Below are positions 43,262-56,860 of a DNA stretch of 64,000 bases, piece after piece. The translations under genes and the position numbers were made by a program. The notes under the pieces are model-generated. The model did not search any database and had not been told where the DNA came from. It worked only from the letters and a program-made list of their open reading frames with translations. Numbering within the stretch: position 1 is the stretch's first letter; each line of letters starts with the position of its first letter. The DNA is from Deroplatys truncata (Eukaryota; Arthropoda; Insecta; Mantodea; Mantidae): contig CM060979.1 in the NCBI GenBank assembly GCA_030765065.1, positions 13,049,001-13,113,000 of the forward strand, in the 5' to 3' direction.

Positions 43262-44150
43262 TTATTTCATTTCATTTTTATTGATCCAGTTAATTGTTAC
43301 GTACAGAAGTACAGTCAATGTTTGACACGTCAAAGTAAGATAGCAAAATATTTACCAGATATTACAAAAATTAATAAATCAAAATATGTATAAGTTTACA
43401 AAAAAATAAATTATGATTACATATGTACAAAAGGTGCAATCAATGCTGGACACGTCAAAGTAAGATTACAAAATATTACAAAATTTATCAAACCAAAATA
43501 TACAAGTTTCCAAGAATAAGTTATAATTACATGTTAATGTACTTATAAATTCTCTTTAGTTAAGAATTCTTGAATAGAGTAAAAGCAGTGGTTAATCAGA
43601 TATGTCTTTAAAGAGTGTTTGAGAGTATTTTCTTGTTTAATTCTTTTCATAGATTTTGGTAGACAGTTGTATATCTTTAGTCCAGAATGTAATATACTTT
43701 TTTGGCACAGAGAGGTATTACATTGAGAAATATGTAGATTATTGGTTCGCCTTGTATTATACTGGTGCATTGTTTTGTTCCTCATGAAGGGGGAATCTGT
43801 ATTGTTTGTAGTTTTGTGGATGAACATTAGTGTTTCAAATATATAGATGCAAGGGAGTGGAAGTATGTTTAATGATTTAAACAGGGGTTTACATGATGAT
43901 CTTAAACTTGCCCCAGTCATTGCTTGAATTATTTTCTTTTGTATTATAAAGCATGTTTTGCTTGCTGCTGACTTGCCCCAGAATATTATGCCATTTCGTA
44001 ATAAAGAATGGACGTATGCAAAATAAGCCATTCTGGTGGTCTCTATCCTTGTGCTTCCTGCTAATATCTGCATCATGTAACATGCGGTGCCTAGCTTTTT
44101 ATTTATATGACTGTCCACATGGGTGGGTTTTCTGAATATCCAAAATACAA
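43262..44150 (-). mobile_element. LINE A-related fragment, 5'-truncated
   Basis: The minus-strand fragment encodes only the last 190 or so residues of ORF2, and its 3' UTR shares GGACACGTCAA with LINE A. The 3' UTR has an imperfect tandem duplication of about 120 bp (43311-43436 and 43437-43550), each unit beginning near AATG-T-GACACGTCAAAGTAA. It is truncated at about 44150. Confidence 0.85.
43543..44118 (-). pseudogene. LINE ORF2 C-terminal fragment (LINE A relative)
   Basis: The 191-residue frame aligns along its whole length with the C-terminus of LINE A ORF2. Shared blocks are AYFAYVHSLL (A: AYFAHVHSLL), SSCKPLFKSLNILPLPCIYI (A: SSCKPLFKKLGILPLPCIYI) and NTSLCQKSIL. It is open and undamaged but lacks endonuclease and RT, so it is a dead-on-arrival copy. 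Confidence 0.88.
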
Positions 44151-44159
44151 TTCTGTTAT

Positions 44160-45940
44160 GTGTGTCTTAATTTTGAGGAAAACTTAGTAAGTAAAACTAA
44201 AGTGTCACCAATCCACTCACAACACTAATTATAAATTATTAGTCTTTGTTTTTAATATAAATATGCCGAAGAAGAGTGGGCAGTAAAATAAGCTCAAAAT
44301 TTATATACCCGATTTTAAGTTGACTTTTATTTTTGATATAGTTTCTCAAGAATATTTATTAATTTCATATTTACTTGATTTATTAGAACTTCCTCCATAA
44401 GGAGGCTGCCATGGAGACAAAATACATAAATTACATAAAAATAATATTGTCAAGCATTTATATTTATCGATAACCAGAGTGTTTCATACATATTGTAACC
44501 ATTTAAGATGGGCACCATGTTTGGCAGTTACATCACCTTGAGGAGAGAGCAGTATGGACAGGAAAGAAAATGAAATGATCCCCTAGGCCTCGAATACTGT
44601 AATACCATCGAAGAAAACAAGGGCTGAGTCAAGAAAGACTGGATTGGAAAGGTTAAAGAGGGGATCGGATGTATGGAAAGTAAGTAACATCAGTACAGGC
44701 TGTAACTCATGAAGTTGACCAGTGCTTATTGGTGAGCTGCCCCTCCCTTTGGATCATCACATGATTTTGTTCAAATTTCAGAAGGAATTAAAGGGTCTCT
44801 TTTTTGTTAATAACAAGATTATCGTGTGATTACTAACAGCTGCATCACGAGAAAGTGAGGGATTGGACACTAGGCTTTTGTTTAGGTTGGTTCCTTTAAA
44901 CCTTCAATTATCAGAAGGAATTAAAGGGTCTCCTCCCTGTTAATAACACAAGTCCTTCAAAATATTGAAGCGCGAGAGACTGAATGGCTTCACTGCCAGT
45001 AGCACAACATTAGATACCAACCAACATTTATTAATATGAATATACATTATATGCAAGTTAATTATCTCCTGTTGACTTATTCTGTTAGCCATAAAGGTGA
45101 TTTTGAAGCATAGCTAAGGAACGCCATATTGCTGGATGGCAATATTATACAGGCATGCCTTTTCAAGTCCTGTGGAGCACCACAGTGAGAAACTGTACCC
45201 GGGCACCAAGCAATAGTCCTCCAGTTTATATTTGTCTTTATAATATGTCATGGTTGGTTCTCTCCCTGTATACTTCACCAGGCTGCCCACTATGGGATTT
45301 AAACAGTACTGTAAGATCCAATGTGAAACATCTATTTGATAGTCGGAAGGCAATTACATCTATATGCCTATTGCTCCGATTAGTGGCAAGACCAGACTAC
45401 TTCGTAAACAGAAAACCCATGACTTCGTAGGGAGTTGGCAATCATGTAACATATTGAGTGATGACAATTTTGGAGCACTTTACCATATGGGCAAGCACCA
45501 GGACATAGGCAGGGTTTCACATTCTCTGTGGCAGTGCCAACAGAGGGTGTTCTCCTGGGATCTACATGACAGGAAGCAGACCTAGCATATGTAAGTGGTC
45601 ATCTTGATGCCTTTTCTCCATTCCACACAGGATAAGTCTTGATGATCTCTAATCCATATATTTACTGGTGTGTATTCACTTGACACCTTTTCCTTTTAGT
45701 AGCAGTTTGGTCCATAGCTGGAACTTCTTAGTTCTCAATACCTCTCAGACTTTTTATAGTGCTGCAACTATGTTATAAGAGCATAAATGTCTTAAAATTA
45801 AATAAAACCTTGCAATTGGAAACTATATTATTGCGTGTAATAAAACATTGCATTTATCCAAGTGCAAAAAAAAGGAAAGAAAATGACATGTTTGTGGGTG
45901 GGATATGAACCTCTGTAGTTCTTATTGCTTATAACCACCT
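44160..45940. other. Intronic sequence, mostly featureless
   Basis: An imperfect direct repeat (TCAGAAGGAATTAAAGGGTC) occurs at 44779 and again at 44919. Open frames at 45114-45585 on both strands carry no motif I recognise and no matching splice context. Confidence 0.35.
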
Positions 45941-45948
45941 AGTATCAG

Positions 45949-47920
45949 TAGGGACCCCAGATTGTCGGTAAATAAAATAATGTAATATTGGTGTAAAAAT
46001 ATTATAGTGAGCGGTGTTTTGGGCGGTAAATAAAACTGCTTAATGGTGTTATCTCGTGCAAAAAAAGGGAAAAAACAAAAACACAGTTTAAACTATTTTA
46101 CTGTGGAGCAAAGGGCACCTTACATGTAACTTAAAAAAGAGGAGCATGAAAATATTTACATAGTATACATTTCGACTGATTTACTTTGTTAGAGACAAAG
46201 CCACCATAAGTTCGGTGTTCTCTGGCTTAAGATTTGTTCTTAAGTTTGTCATGATGTTCCCATATGCAGAGAAAAGTCTTTCACTGTCCACATTGGACAT
46301 GGGCACCCACAATAGTTTCGTACACTTCTCACTGAAACACAAGTGGTCACATTGAAGTCCAGAAAGTAAATCTAGTATGTTCACTTCAGCAGCATCATCT
46401 AATTTCTCACACACTATGTTCTTCAGAGCAGCATATCCCTCCTTGAATGTCTTCTCTGGCAAGTCTCGCAGAAAAGGTAACATTCTTCTTGCTTTTTCTA
46501 TAGTTATATCAGTAGATGCCTCATTTGATACTATTTTTCGTACATCAAACAATTTACCTGCAGAATGAATAATATCAGCAGCTGGATCAGCTGACATTAA
46601 GGAATTCAGCTTGGTAACTGACTTTATGCCCAATTGCTTGAACTGACTGATAACAGACTTCTTGAGGGTTGGCAGTCTCTGAAGAAGACTTGAAGTTTTC
46701 TCTCCAAACGAGCCCTCAGCTACTATTGTGAAGCCATTTGATATATCTTTAAGTTTGCTATATAGTTTATGAACAAATGGATATTTAGATCCCTCAAGCA
46801 CTTCAATAAGGCAAATGGTGTCTTTGCAGTGTTCAAGAAGGAAAGATGCCTGGCAGTTTTATTATATTTTGAGACCACATTGAAATGGAATCGGTTTGAA
46901 TTCCCGCATGCCGCAAAACTAAACTGACCTGGCAACGTCTTGCACATGCTGTCTGTACGGCGCACGAACGGCACGTTGCCAACTCCACCGTCAGCTGAAT
47001 TGCGCATGCGCTAGCTTAATTTGAAATGTGGCTCCATCGGCATAATTCCTTTTCTTTTTCAGAGCAGAAGGTAAACAGACTCCTTGCGCTAAATTGTAAC
47101 ATAATTTAAAGAATATAACTTGACTCCAAACGAATCTTTCAGTATAGCGGACACAAAATATACCTAGACATGCGTTCACATTATGGCAACGTCGCGAGAC
47201 AGCAACAATTTTCGTGCGAGGGGTACAGGAAACGGAGACAGTGATTGGTAGAAGAGATTGTCTACTGTCAGAATTGACTTGAACCAGACTTAGAAATTCA
47301 TGCATTATTTAACGATACTTTTGCGACAGTCTTTTCCAGCCAGCATGAAATGGGGCGATGCAAGCATGAATCGTTAAAATACGGCATTAGAGAAGAATTG
47401 CAGGTAGTATTGTCATTTAAATCCAAAGAATAATTTGAGTGAAATGAGAAATCCGTCACTGATGCGGTGTTGCCGAGTTCTGATAAACATGGCATTCCTT
47501 TTGTTGTGCATGCGATGGGTGAAGAGTGAAGGGGACGGGGTAGTCGAAGCAGTACCGATGTTTGCCGAAGCTCTGGTTAAATCACAGTGTAGTTTGGTGT
47601 TCTGTGCCATGCAGCATGGCCGTAGCGAAAGACAATACACGTATCCGTAAATGATTGATAAGCCAAATATCTGATTGTTTATGTGAAAAGGAGAGACAAA
47701 CGCCAAAAAAAAAAGGAGAGAGACAGAAAAATTTCGGATTATTTTGCACATTTTTTTTCATAATGGTGTTATTTCGCAATATAGAACTAATGTCGTGTTA
47801 TTTCGCGACTCAGAATGGATATATATGTGTAATTTAAAAATAATTGATTAAAGGTTTTCTGTATTGTTAATTTTCGGCCAATTTCACAAATTAACTACTC
47901 GCGAAAAGTCGGGGTCCCTA
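45949..47920 (-). mobile_element. hAT transposon, 1972 bp, deleted
   Basis: The ends TAGGGACCCC (left and, reversed, right) have the exact 8-bp duplication AGTATCAG at 45941-45948 and 47921-47928. The minus strand carries the C-terminal part of a hAT transposase. The 5' half (46800-47900) has lost coding continuity. Exact duplications and an open C-terminal frame suggest moderate age. Confidence 0.9.
46181..46801 (-). pseudogene. hAT transposase, C-terminal dimerisation region
   Basis: The 206-residue open frame ends in LLWVPMSNVDSERLFSAYGN, then NLRTNLKPENTELMVALSL. The SN-DSER-FS---I-T--R--L--EN pattern is the hAT C-terminal dimerisation domain, which also carries the last catalytic Glu-containing segment in hAT transposases. 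The BED finger and the first catalytic parts were not found upstream, so the gene is truncated by internal deletion. Confidence 0.82.
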
Positions 47921-47928
47921 AGTATCAG

Positions 47929-49337
<1,409 letters not shown>

Positions 49338-49420
49338 TACTGTATTTACGCAAATCTAATGCCCAGCGAATCTAATGTGCACCCCATATTTGAAACTTAA
49401 AATTATGAAAAAAAGGATTT

Positions 49421-49633
49421 GTATTGAATGTATTTAAAGGTGAGTCGGAATTGTTACACTAACATCACTTAAGTTTACTCACTTAACATGTTTCGGGAAA
49501 CAGTTGTTCCCATCCGATTAGGTCAGATTAGCTTCTGAGGATGGGAACAACCGTTTCCCGAAACATGTTAAGTGAGTAAACTTAAGTGATGTTAGTGTAA
49601 CAATTCCGACTCACCTTTAAATACATTCAATAC
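49421..49633. repeat. Penelope-like terminal foldback
   Basis: Arms of about 90 bp, nearly perfect inverse copies, carry the same sequence as the outer ends of the dimer at 19.1-20.1 kb (AAGGTGAGTCGGAATTGTTA on the left arm). Homology with that dimer continues past the right arm (CACATCACTGTTTCTAG) to about 49670. The endonuclease coding is absent. It is nested in the pogo-type element. Confidence 0.85.
49526..49580 (+). ncRNA. Hammerhead-ribozyme-like motif, solo foldback
   Basis: Core CTGAGGA at 49535-49541, stem II GGGAAC and GTTTCCC, GAAAC from 49560, and predicted cleavage after T49569. The left arm's copy lacks the CTGA part, so only the plus-strand motif is complete. Helix I pairing here is weaker than in the dimer (CTT with AAG). 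Confidence 0.5.
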
Positions 49634-49739
49634 ACATCACTGTTTCTAGGTTCTTTTCAAATATCAACATTAATAGGTATTTTATTTAAATTTATTTAAT
49701 ACAATGGATTTATCGTAAATATAAACCATCAGATTATAG

Positions 49740-50440
49740 AATTGAAGATGCCATAATGTTAGGCGACATTGTTAAAGAACAAAATTAGTGTTACGCGCTG
49801 TTCTTCACACCCTGTTGTATTGTTGATAACTTCCTTTGTCCCCTTCTCAGTAATAGTGTAGTTCCACAGCATATCAAACCAAATTGGCATCTCATCAGCG
49901 TTGCCCATTTGCCCCATGGAATTTTTTTTTTTTTCCGAAGTGAAATGATATACCGTCCTCAAAATCTGCAGGAAGCTTCAGGCACATTGCTGTACGTCAT
50001 CTTAGAGATAAACCCATCCACTGCATGAAACGATCCACCCATCCATGGCTAGCCTTAAACTCTTGTTTCGGAATGCCAAGAACTTCAGCCTCCTCTTTAG
50101 CTTTCTTTCGTATAGCGTCACTAGTCACAGGTTGCCCATTCTTCCTCCTTTCACGCACAAATTGCAACACTTTTTCTTCATCTTCAGGATGTCTTCTTTT
50201 GCGAGGACCCGTAAATTTCTTCCTACTAGCTTTACTTCTAAATAATGCCTATTTTTGTTTTTGTCACAAGTGAACATTGCTCTCTGATATATTGAACTTC
50301 CTTCCTGCCTTTCTATTACCATTTTTTTTTTCAGCATAAAGGATTACTTTACACTTTAAAAACGCATCATAAAACGTTCTTCTCTGTTTGCCCTTGCCCT
50401 CCATATCGTAACTAAAAACGCTCAATAATAGGACAATGAT
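49740..50440 (-). pseudogene. Pogo-type transposase fragments
   Basis: In transcript order: RRTFYDAFLKCKVILYAEKK with GRKFNISESNVHL (HTH region, 50340-50440), RVLAKEDILKMKKKC (about 50150-50220), then MGNADEMPIWFDMLWNYTI and EVINNTTGCEEQRVTLIL (49780-49930). The last block is the first catalytic Asp motif of DDE_1 transposases (GN-DET-). Frameshifts separate the blocks and the later catalytic residues are missing. Confidence 0.75.
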
Positions 50441-50653
50441 AAATGAGCGGATAGCTTGTCGCAAGTTTCCGGATGCATGTTAATTCCAGCAATCCATTGT
50501 GACGTAATAAATGAAAAATTTTAATCGTTACTGGCGTTCTACAGAATGGATTTGCACTCAAATCTAATGCGCCAGCAAATCTAATGCACACCCCGATTTT
50601 GAGTACTACATTTGGTCAAAAAAGGTGCGCATTAGATTCGCATAAATACGGTA

Positions 50654-51390
50654 TTTTAATACATTTCTTCATTCATTGTTGATTAGTACATTTAGTTTGT
50701 TTAAAATGAAAGAGAAGTGTATTTCTTTAACATTCAGTGCAAGTGCAGTGAAAGATATCACATGGTTAAGGTAACATTGGGAGGTAAAGGTAGCAGTTTC
50801 TCGAGCTCTTGGGAGTAAACAGCTGAAGAGGGGAAGATAAGAAGCTCCTCCATGCATTCACAAGATGTCAAGTGCAGAGTGATGCTATGTGCATTGTTTA
50901 TGTGCAAACCCATTCCTGGGTTGAAAATTTTGTAGTTGAATAATGCTAGTAATACTTTTTGGTCCCACTAACAAGTTAGTGTTTTGTTTTATTACTGAAT
51001 CCCCCTTCCTCTGAATATGGTAAAACAGTTCACAATATCGGTAATAAAATAGGATATTTGCCTCACCAAACGAAAAATTTTCCTTTGCAAAGAAAAACAA
51101 AAGCTTTTATTTTTACCAGGACTGCAATGGAATGCGATTCAATGTGAAATTAATTGCAGAGTTCTAATTTTCATTTTTCAGGTATAATTACTTCTTCTCT
51201 AACAGATTACCCTCCTTGTTGTAGGACTTATACGTCCTAAAACTTACAAGTCAATGCCTTGGGTCAAAAGCCTGTTGAGTTAGCAAGCAAGCTGTATATC
51301 ATAGCATATCCAGGATGGGTGATCAGCCCAATGTCTGGTATGGCAGTTAAGAAGAAAATGAAATGTAAGAATTATAGGAAAATTCGCAGG
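50654..51390. other. Intron sequence, no feature recognised
   Basis: No exon or repeat family member was seen. Confidence 0.35.
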
Positions 51391-51394
51391 TCAA

Positions 51395-51532
51395 ATTATC
51401 TAACCTAGCATTTGCCTAGCGACCAAGGAAAACCATGAAAAAAAGAACCTTTTTTCAGATTGGTCAGCCATGGGGGTTTGAACCCAGGACCTCCCAAATA
51501 CGAGTCGCACTTACCACAGCACCTCAGGTATG
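51395..51532 (-). repeat. tRNA-derived SINE, family D
   Basis: On minus: GCTGTGGTAAGTGCGACTCG (A-box-like), then CCTGGGTTCAAACCCCCATG (B box), then a body with CATGGTTTTCCTTGGTCGC. It is the only copy in the window. The body resembles insect SINE tails I have seen. Confidence 0.6.
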
Positions 51533-51539
51533 ATTACAA

Positions 51540-51902
51540 TGTCTCAAATTCCATTTGTACCTGATCTTGAAACTATCACATCAGCATGCAACTGTTCTTA
51601 CTCATTACTAAATATTAGATGATTCCTCCACGTATGAAACTGATTAGATATGATCATTACATCAAACTGTCAAACTGTTGTGAACCGTCTCTTCAACCAT
51701 CTAAATAATACATATTTAATTTTTTTTAAAACCAAGAATCTTGCACACATCAAATAATATGCATTCATATCTACTTTCTATTAACTTGTTCACTACACAC
51801 TGCAATACAAATTATACCTGCTTAGTCATTTTGTACTTTTGAGTAAACATTTTATACTAACACATTTAATAAAACAAAAGTAGAGGTTTACTGATTTCAT
51901 AC
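51540..51902. other. Intron sequence 3' of the linker exon
   Basis: AT-rich with no repeat recognised. The Nedd4 donor GTATGAAATC reads on the minus strand at 51893-51902. Confidence 0.4.
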
Positions 51903-52077
51903 CTGTGCAGCAGATTCTACATTGTTGTGTTGTGGTGTCTCGTTCTCAACAATTTCCCAGTCTGGATCTGTATCCTGCTGTATTATCGTGGGTTCTTCTG
52001 GAGGTCTCATGATTTCACTTCCATGTTGTTCACGAACAAAGGCATGGTAGAGCTCCAAATGGCCTTTAACTCGGGAC
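51903..52077 (-). CDS. Nedd4: Nedd4 exon: C2-WW1 linker
   Basis: The 175-bp exon begins with the single base that completes an Arg codon, followed by 58 residues starting SRVKGHLELYHAFV and ending NNVESAAQ. The SRVKG-L-L--A pattern directly after C2 and the acidic DPDWEIVE stretch are features of Nedd4 and Nedd4L linkers. The acceptor is GTGCTAG/G and the donor CACAG/GTATGA. It enters in phase 2 and leaves in phase 0. The region is Pro/Glu/Gln rich and probably flexible. Confidence 0.88.
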
Positions 52078-52431
52078 CTAGCACTGTGTCATAAGACAGT
52101 TTATATAGCAGTTTGTAAATACTGTTAAGTTTGACAAACTGACATTTCCCCTCTCTTACTAAATAGTAAATAATAGTACTATAATCTGTCAAACTACTGA
52201 ATGCTGTATTCACTCACATTATTTCCCCCTTTTTCATATTCAGATACAAAAACCAAGGAGAGGATTATGCAAATATCACAAAAAAGGTTTGATGCATTTT
52301 TTATTATTATTATATATAATTAATGAAATTAATCCTACTTTTTAAAGACATAACTGGTCTGGGCAAAGTTTATAATAGAGTCAACGGAAACAACTTGAGT
52401 CAGTTGGGGATTTTAATGTCCTACCTGCATG

Positions 52432-53318
52432 TTATCATAGTAGCTCAATGGGTAGACTAAAGGCTGGTTCACAACCACCCGGTAACGGTAACCAGAACGG
52501 AAACGAGAACGGGAAGCAAGAAATTTTGATTCACAACAGCCCGGTAATGAGAACAAGAATGCATATATATCACAAAGTGAAAGTCAATTTTGCGCATTGT
52601 GATTTCATTTGTTTTTAACTGACCAATGACATTTTTTCACCTACTTCCAATTTAGCCAAGGCAACGTCAAAATTCGATAGAGTAAAACATTATCTAAATG
52701 TATATCCATTACATTTCCGATCCCTCTACTTATGCCAAACTTTCATTCCTTTATGTAATGGCATACATTAAAATTGTTTATTGTTCTTTTTTCATTTCCA
52801 CCGGTTTTAGCTGTTCTTTGTAGCTTTTCCCTTGTTTTTTAGGTAATAGCCAGTTTTGAGTTGCATATAAACAAACTACAAATGATCCCTTCACCAGAGG
52901 AACCAACGCTGATTGGATTTGCGGGTGTCGGGATGAGGTTAGGAAGCACATTTACTACTAATTCCTTCCAGTTTCATGTTTCCAGCTTGCGACTTTGAGA
53001 GCACTAGTGGCTGTTTCATGTCACGGTCGCTTAGAATAACCTTTAGAGTGAAGAGTCTAATATGCACAATAGGGATCTAATATGCCGTGCTCGGGAACGA
53101 GAACGAGAAAATTAAAAGTTGGGCAACTCTTCTTTCCCATTCCCAGGCCCGGGAAGCTTCCTGTCGGTTGTGAACATTCCCATTTGAATACATGTATTTC
53201 AACTTTCTCGTTCTCGTTCTGGTTACCATTCTCGTTGGTTGTGAACCAGCCTTAACTGCATGGAAAGTGGGAGAACCATGTTCAAATCCCAGCTACAACA
53301 TTGGATTTTTCAACTGAC
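52432..53318 (+). repeat. SINE family A split by a Harbinger MITE
   Basis: The A-box half ATAGTAGCTCAATGGGTAGA is followed, after the 792-bp MITE, by CATGGAAAGTGGGAGAACC, the B box ATGTTCAAATCCCAGC and the body GGATTTTTCAACTGACTC. It is the same SINE family as at 25757 and 32471. Confidence 0.75.
52461..53252. mobile_element. Harbinger-type MITE, copy 2
   Basis: The inverted ends AGGCTGGTTCACAACC are flanked by a perfect TAA duplication (52458-52460 and 53253-53255), diagnostic for PIF/Harbinger. It shares its full length with copy 1 at 27490. The interior is non-coding, with the symmetric subterminal words GGTAACCAGAACG and GAACGAGAA. Confidence 0.85.
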
Positions 53319-53319
53319 T

Positions 53320-55330
53320 CTATATACAAAAGGTTTGATGTGTTACTTTCACACGACTTTCTCTTAACACTCTTCAGTAATTTGAAGGAAAAGACATCTC
53401 TATTTTATTTATGTTACAGCCAGTTTTAGAAGCTGTACCTAATACTAAGCAAAAACAAATTTTCACTCTATTCTTAGAACCAAAGCTGATGTAAACGCAT
53501 GTCATTAATATCATAAGATGCAGTATCTCAAATAGTGCGATTATCTGTATTTTCAGGTATGTTAATTAAACATAGTGAAAAACTTTTGTTAACTATGAAT
53601 AGTAAAACTAAAGGAGGTTGCGTTTAGCTCTGTTCAGTATCCCTCACATCTCTTCTGCATTAATATGGCGACGAACCATCAGTGAGACAATTAACATGGC
53701 TGCTTCATAAAGTGCTGCTGGCTTGGTGAGTGGTGAAGTAGTGAAGCATTCTAAAGGTAAGCTGTTAAAAGTGACAAGAAACAAACTGTATTTGCGTGCT
53801 TTTAACAATGAGTGAAACATTGTGTGTGTGTAAAGAATATTGCAAACACCAAGGAAGGAAACAGACCTACACCAGAATTACAAAAAAGCAATCACTTTAC
53901 CAAAAGTTTTACTCTTATTAATGAACCGCCAACGTTAAACAAAGTCTAAAATTCTGTCAACAATCATCCTATGTTGAAGCAATCCACCTTTCATAAACTA
54001 CTGTTAGAAATTGGATTTATGTTTGTGAAGAGAAATAAAGTGAATATAAAATGCATTTGGGAGGTGGGGGAGGGAGGAAATTATGTAAAGGGGAAACTTA
54101 GTGAATAAAATTGATACGCAATTTTTTTCCCCTTCTTTTTCAGGCTTTCTTACCATTTTAATTTCAAATGTTGAAGGCCTCTTACATTTAGGTTGCTGTC
54201 CTTACAACTACTGCAACATGGAGCTGGTTATGTCACTTCATTGATAATACTATACAGTGGTATACTTTCCTTTTTTTGTACCACAGGAATTACAATAGGG
54301 CATTATTTTCTTTTAAATGTTTAATGGAGCCATTCAAAGCACTCTGTCAAACAACATAAATGTGAAAACAGTTGTTCTGCTCTAGAAAACTTGAATAAGA
54401 AATTTTTCTGCAGCATTTCATTTGTGCTGAAGTTACTGATACCATTAAAAGCACTAAGAGTGCTATGAAATCTTTATGACTAAAGGGATTATGAAATCAA
54501 TCCTGCAAAATTCAGAAATATTGAAATTGCATTTCAAATGCTGTTTCAGCTTTTGAGTAATGCTAGAGTTTGTAATTAATTTAGCATACAAACCGATTAC
54601 CCTTTAAAGCAGAAAATTCTGTTACATGCATATTTCCAGTTTAGAGATCTTAAATTTTTTTTAAAAAAAATCTTGTCACTAAGATTTGGTATTCAAAAAA
54701 TGAAACATTTCATCACATTTATTCCATTGGCATAAAATAAAATACCGTGTATACTTATGCATCACAGCTTAGCACAAAAAGGTAATTCTGCAACAGGTAT
54801 CACACAAGAGGAAAGCTTTAATAAAACTGCTGGCTGCAAACATTATCTCAACACTTACACCAAACAGATAAGATAGCCTATTGGAAGATAGTATTTCTGC
54901 AGCTTATCACTCAGAAAAAATATTTTTGTGCATGTAAGAAACTGTGAATCAAAAATTTGCAGTGCTTTAAAGTTACCAGGCTTTATATGATAATATGCTA
55001 TGTTCTAGTATTTATCTTACAGATATAATCTTCTGTAAACAAGTACAGTTAATATTTTAAATCATGTTAAGATATGTTCATTTAATATAAATAACCTTCC
55101 AGTGAACTCTTATTTACAGTGACACATTTATTATGTAAATGATTGTTTGCAGTAGATTTTAGCTCCTAAAACAGATATTTTGAAGATACAAAATTTTGGA
55201 CTAATTATAAGCCTGCTTAAAGGCATTTAATCAGACATTATACGCTGTCTTCAGTGTGTGTGTTACATATGATAAACTTTATAATGTAAGTAATCTCTTA
55301 GTGAAGCAACTGATCAATCAGGATTGGAGA
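53320..55330. other. Intron sequence with a possible transposase scrap
   Basis: At about 53820-54060 a broken plus frame reads NTKEGNRPTPELQKSNHFTK, then LKQSTFHKLLLEIGFMFVKR. It resembles the N-terminal region of the IS630/Tc1-like transposase suggested at 15880-16600. The rest, about 1.5 kb, holds nothing I recognise apart from a short R1-like end at 53335-53360. Confidence 0.35.
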
Positions 55331-55452
55331 AGATACTTTGTTACTTTCTCTACGAAGAACATAGTAGGTAGAGAAGGTATTGCATTCCACCCAAAAATTC
55401 AATACAGAGATTTTACCTGAAATATATGTTTTGAGGCCCTCTTAATTAAAAA

Positions 55453-56341
55453 AAACTCTGATGTGTTACACTCACATGACTTTCCCTACTCTTGTACAAA
55501 CTATTTTTACAAATGCTTATTCTCCATCTACTTCATGTTAATCGAAATAAACATTTGCAGACTCTATCTTATTGCTAATTTTCTTGTAGATGTAAGGGGA
55601 TAATATATTTACAAGGGCAATTTGGAAATACAGTAGCCTTTAAGCATATACATATCTCTTAATAGCTGGTTTCTAGGTGCAGCACCATTCTCTTTGCCAC
55701 AGATTAACAAGACAAAAAAATGAATAACGAATTCCCCATTTGAGAAAATAAGTATTGAAAAATTTAAGGGAATAACAAGCAATATCTCGAAAATGGTTCA
55801 CTCAACAAAAAAAATGTATATGACATAAATTGTGTATTTTAACGCGATCTACATTTTTTGTGTAGTACAATTTTGTCTATCTCTTATGGTTTACGAGTTA
55901 TGCAAAAGTCGTTCACAATAAAGAATACTTTTGGAGACATTCCCATGAAATTCAAGATATACATTTTATTTGTCATAAAAATATCTTAAACATATGATAT
56001 TTTAATCAAAATCGTTATAGCCATTTTTGAGAAAATTAAAATTTTCGAACAATCTTCCATGTAAAGGGTACTCTGGAGTTGGGGGATTTTCTTGAAAACC
56101 TTCGTGTCGCATCCTTGGAAGATACTGAACCTAAATACCAAGTTTGGTGTTTATCCAACTGTTCGTTTCTAGTTATGCTGTTCACAGACAGACACACACA
56201 CACACGGACATGTTTCCAAAAATGCTTTTTTTTGGATTCAGGGGGTCTCAAAACATGTATTTCCGGTGAAATCTCGGTATCGAATTTTTGGGTGGAAAAC
56301 AATACTTCCCCTACTTACTATACGTAGTAGAGAAAGTAAAA
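55453..56341 (-). repeat. R1 copy, minus, near full length
   Basis: It runs from TGATGTGTTACACTCACATG to CGTAGTAGAGAAAGTAAAAA with all landmarks reversed. A truncated plus copy follows directly, making an inverted pair sharing the TACTTTCTCTAC end. Confidence 0.82.
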
Positions 56342-56860
56342 AGCATTTTTAGAAAAAGGTTCATGTGTGTGTTTGTGAATAGCATAACTCAAGAATGAAA
56401 AGTTGGATAAATACAAAACTTGTTATTTAAGTTCAATATCTTCCAAGGATTCAACACAAAGATTTTCAAGAAAATCTCCCTCCCCCAACTACTCTTTACA
56501 TGGAACATTTCTCGAAAATTTTGGTTTTCTAAAAACTGGCTCTAACGATATTGATTAAAATACCACATATGAAAGAGATTTACATTACAAAATGTATATC
56601 TAATTTTCTGGGAATAGCCAATAGTCCTCTTCATTTGGAAGGAATTTTGTATAATTGGTAAACGTTAAGTGAGACAAAAACATACTACACAAAAAATGTA
56701 GATCTCTTTAAAACGCAATTTATTTCAAATACGTTTTTTAGTGGCATAAGCTATTTCTGAGATATCTGTTATTAATTGTTCATTTCTTGGTCATTCTTTA
56801 AAGTCCTTTCAAGATTCAGTTGTTTCTCACGATTGCATGGAAAAAGTATGGAATTTTAAG
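56342..56860 (+). repeat. R1 partial copy, plus
   Basis: It starts at the AAGCATTTTTAGAAAAAGG block rather than at the true R1 start and runs to about 56860. It resembles the diverged R1 subfamily (TTGGATAAATACAAAACTTG). Confidence 0.65.

Larger units (their letters stand above)
49340..50651 (-). mobile_element. Pogo/Tigger-type DNA transposon, deleted
   Basis: The inverted ends CTGTATTTACGCAAATCTAA and CCGTATTTATGCGAATCTAA (right reversed) have TA on both sides (49338-49339 and 50652-50653). The minus strand encodes pieces of a pogo-type transposase. A Penelope-like foldback (49421 to about 49670) has inserted near the element's left end. At 1312 bp including that insert it is much shorter than an autonomous Tigger. 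Confidence 0.82.

Noticed and set aside
45114..45585. Open frames on both strands near 45.1-45.6 kb
   Set aside because: No motif, no homologous copy in the window and no splice context.
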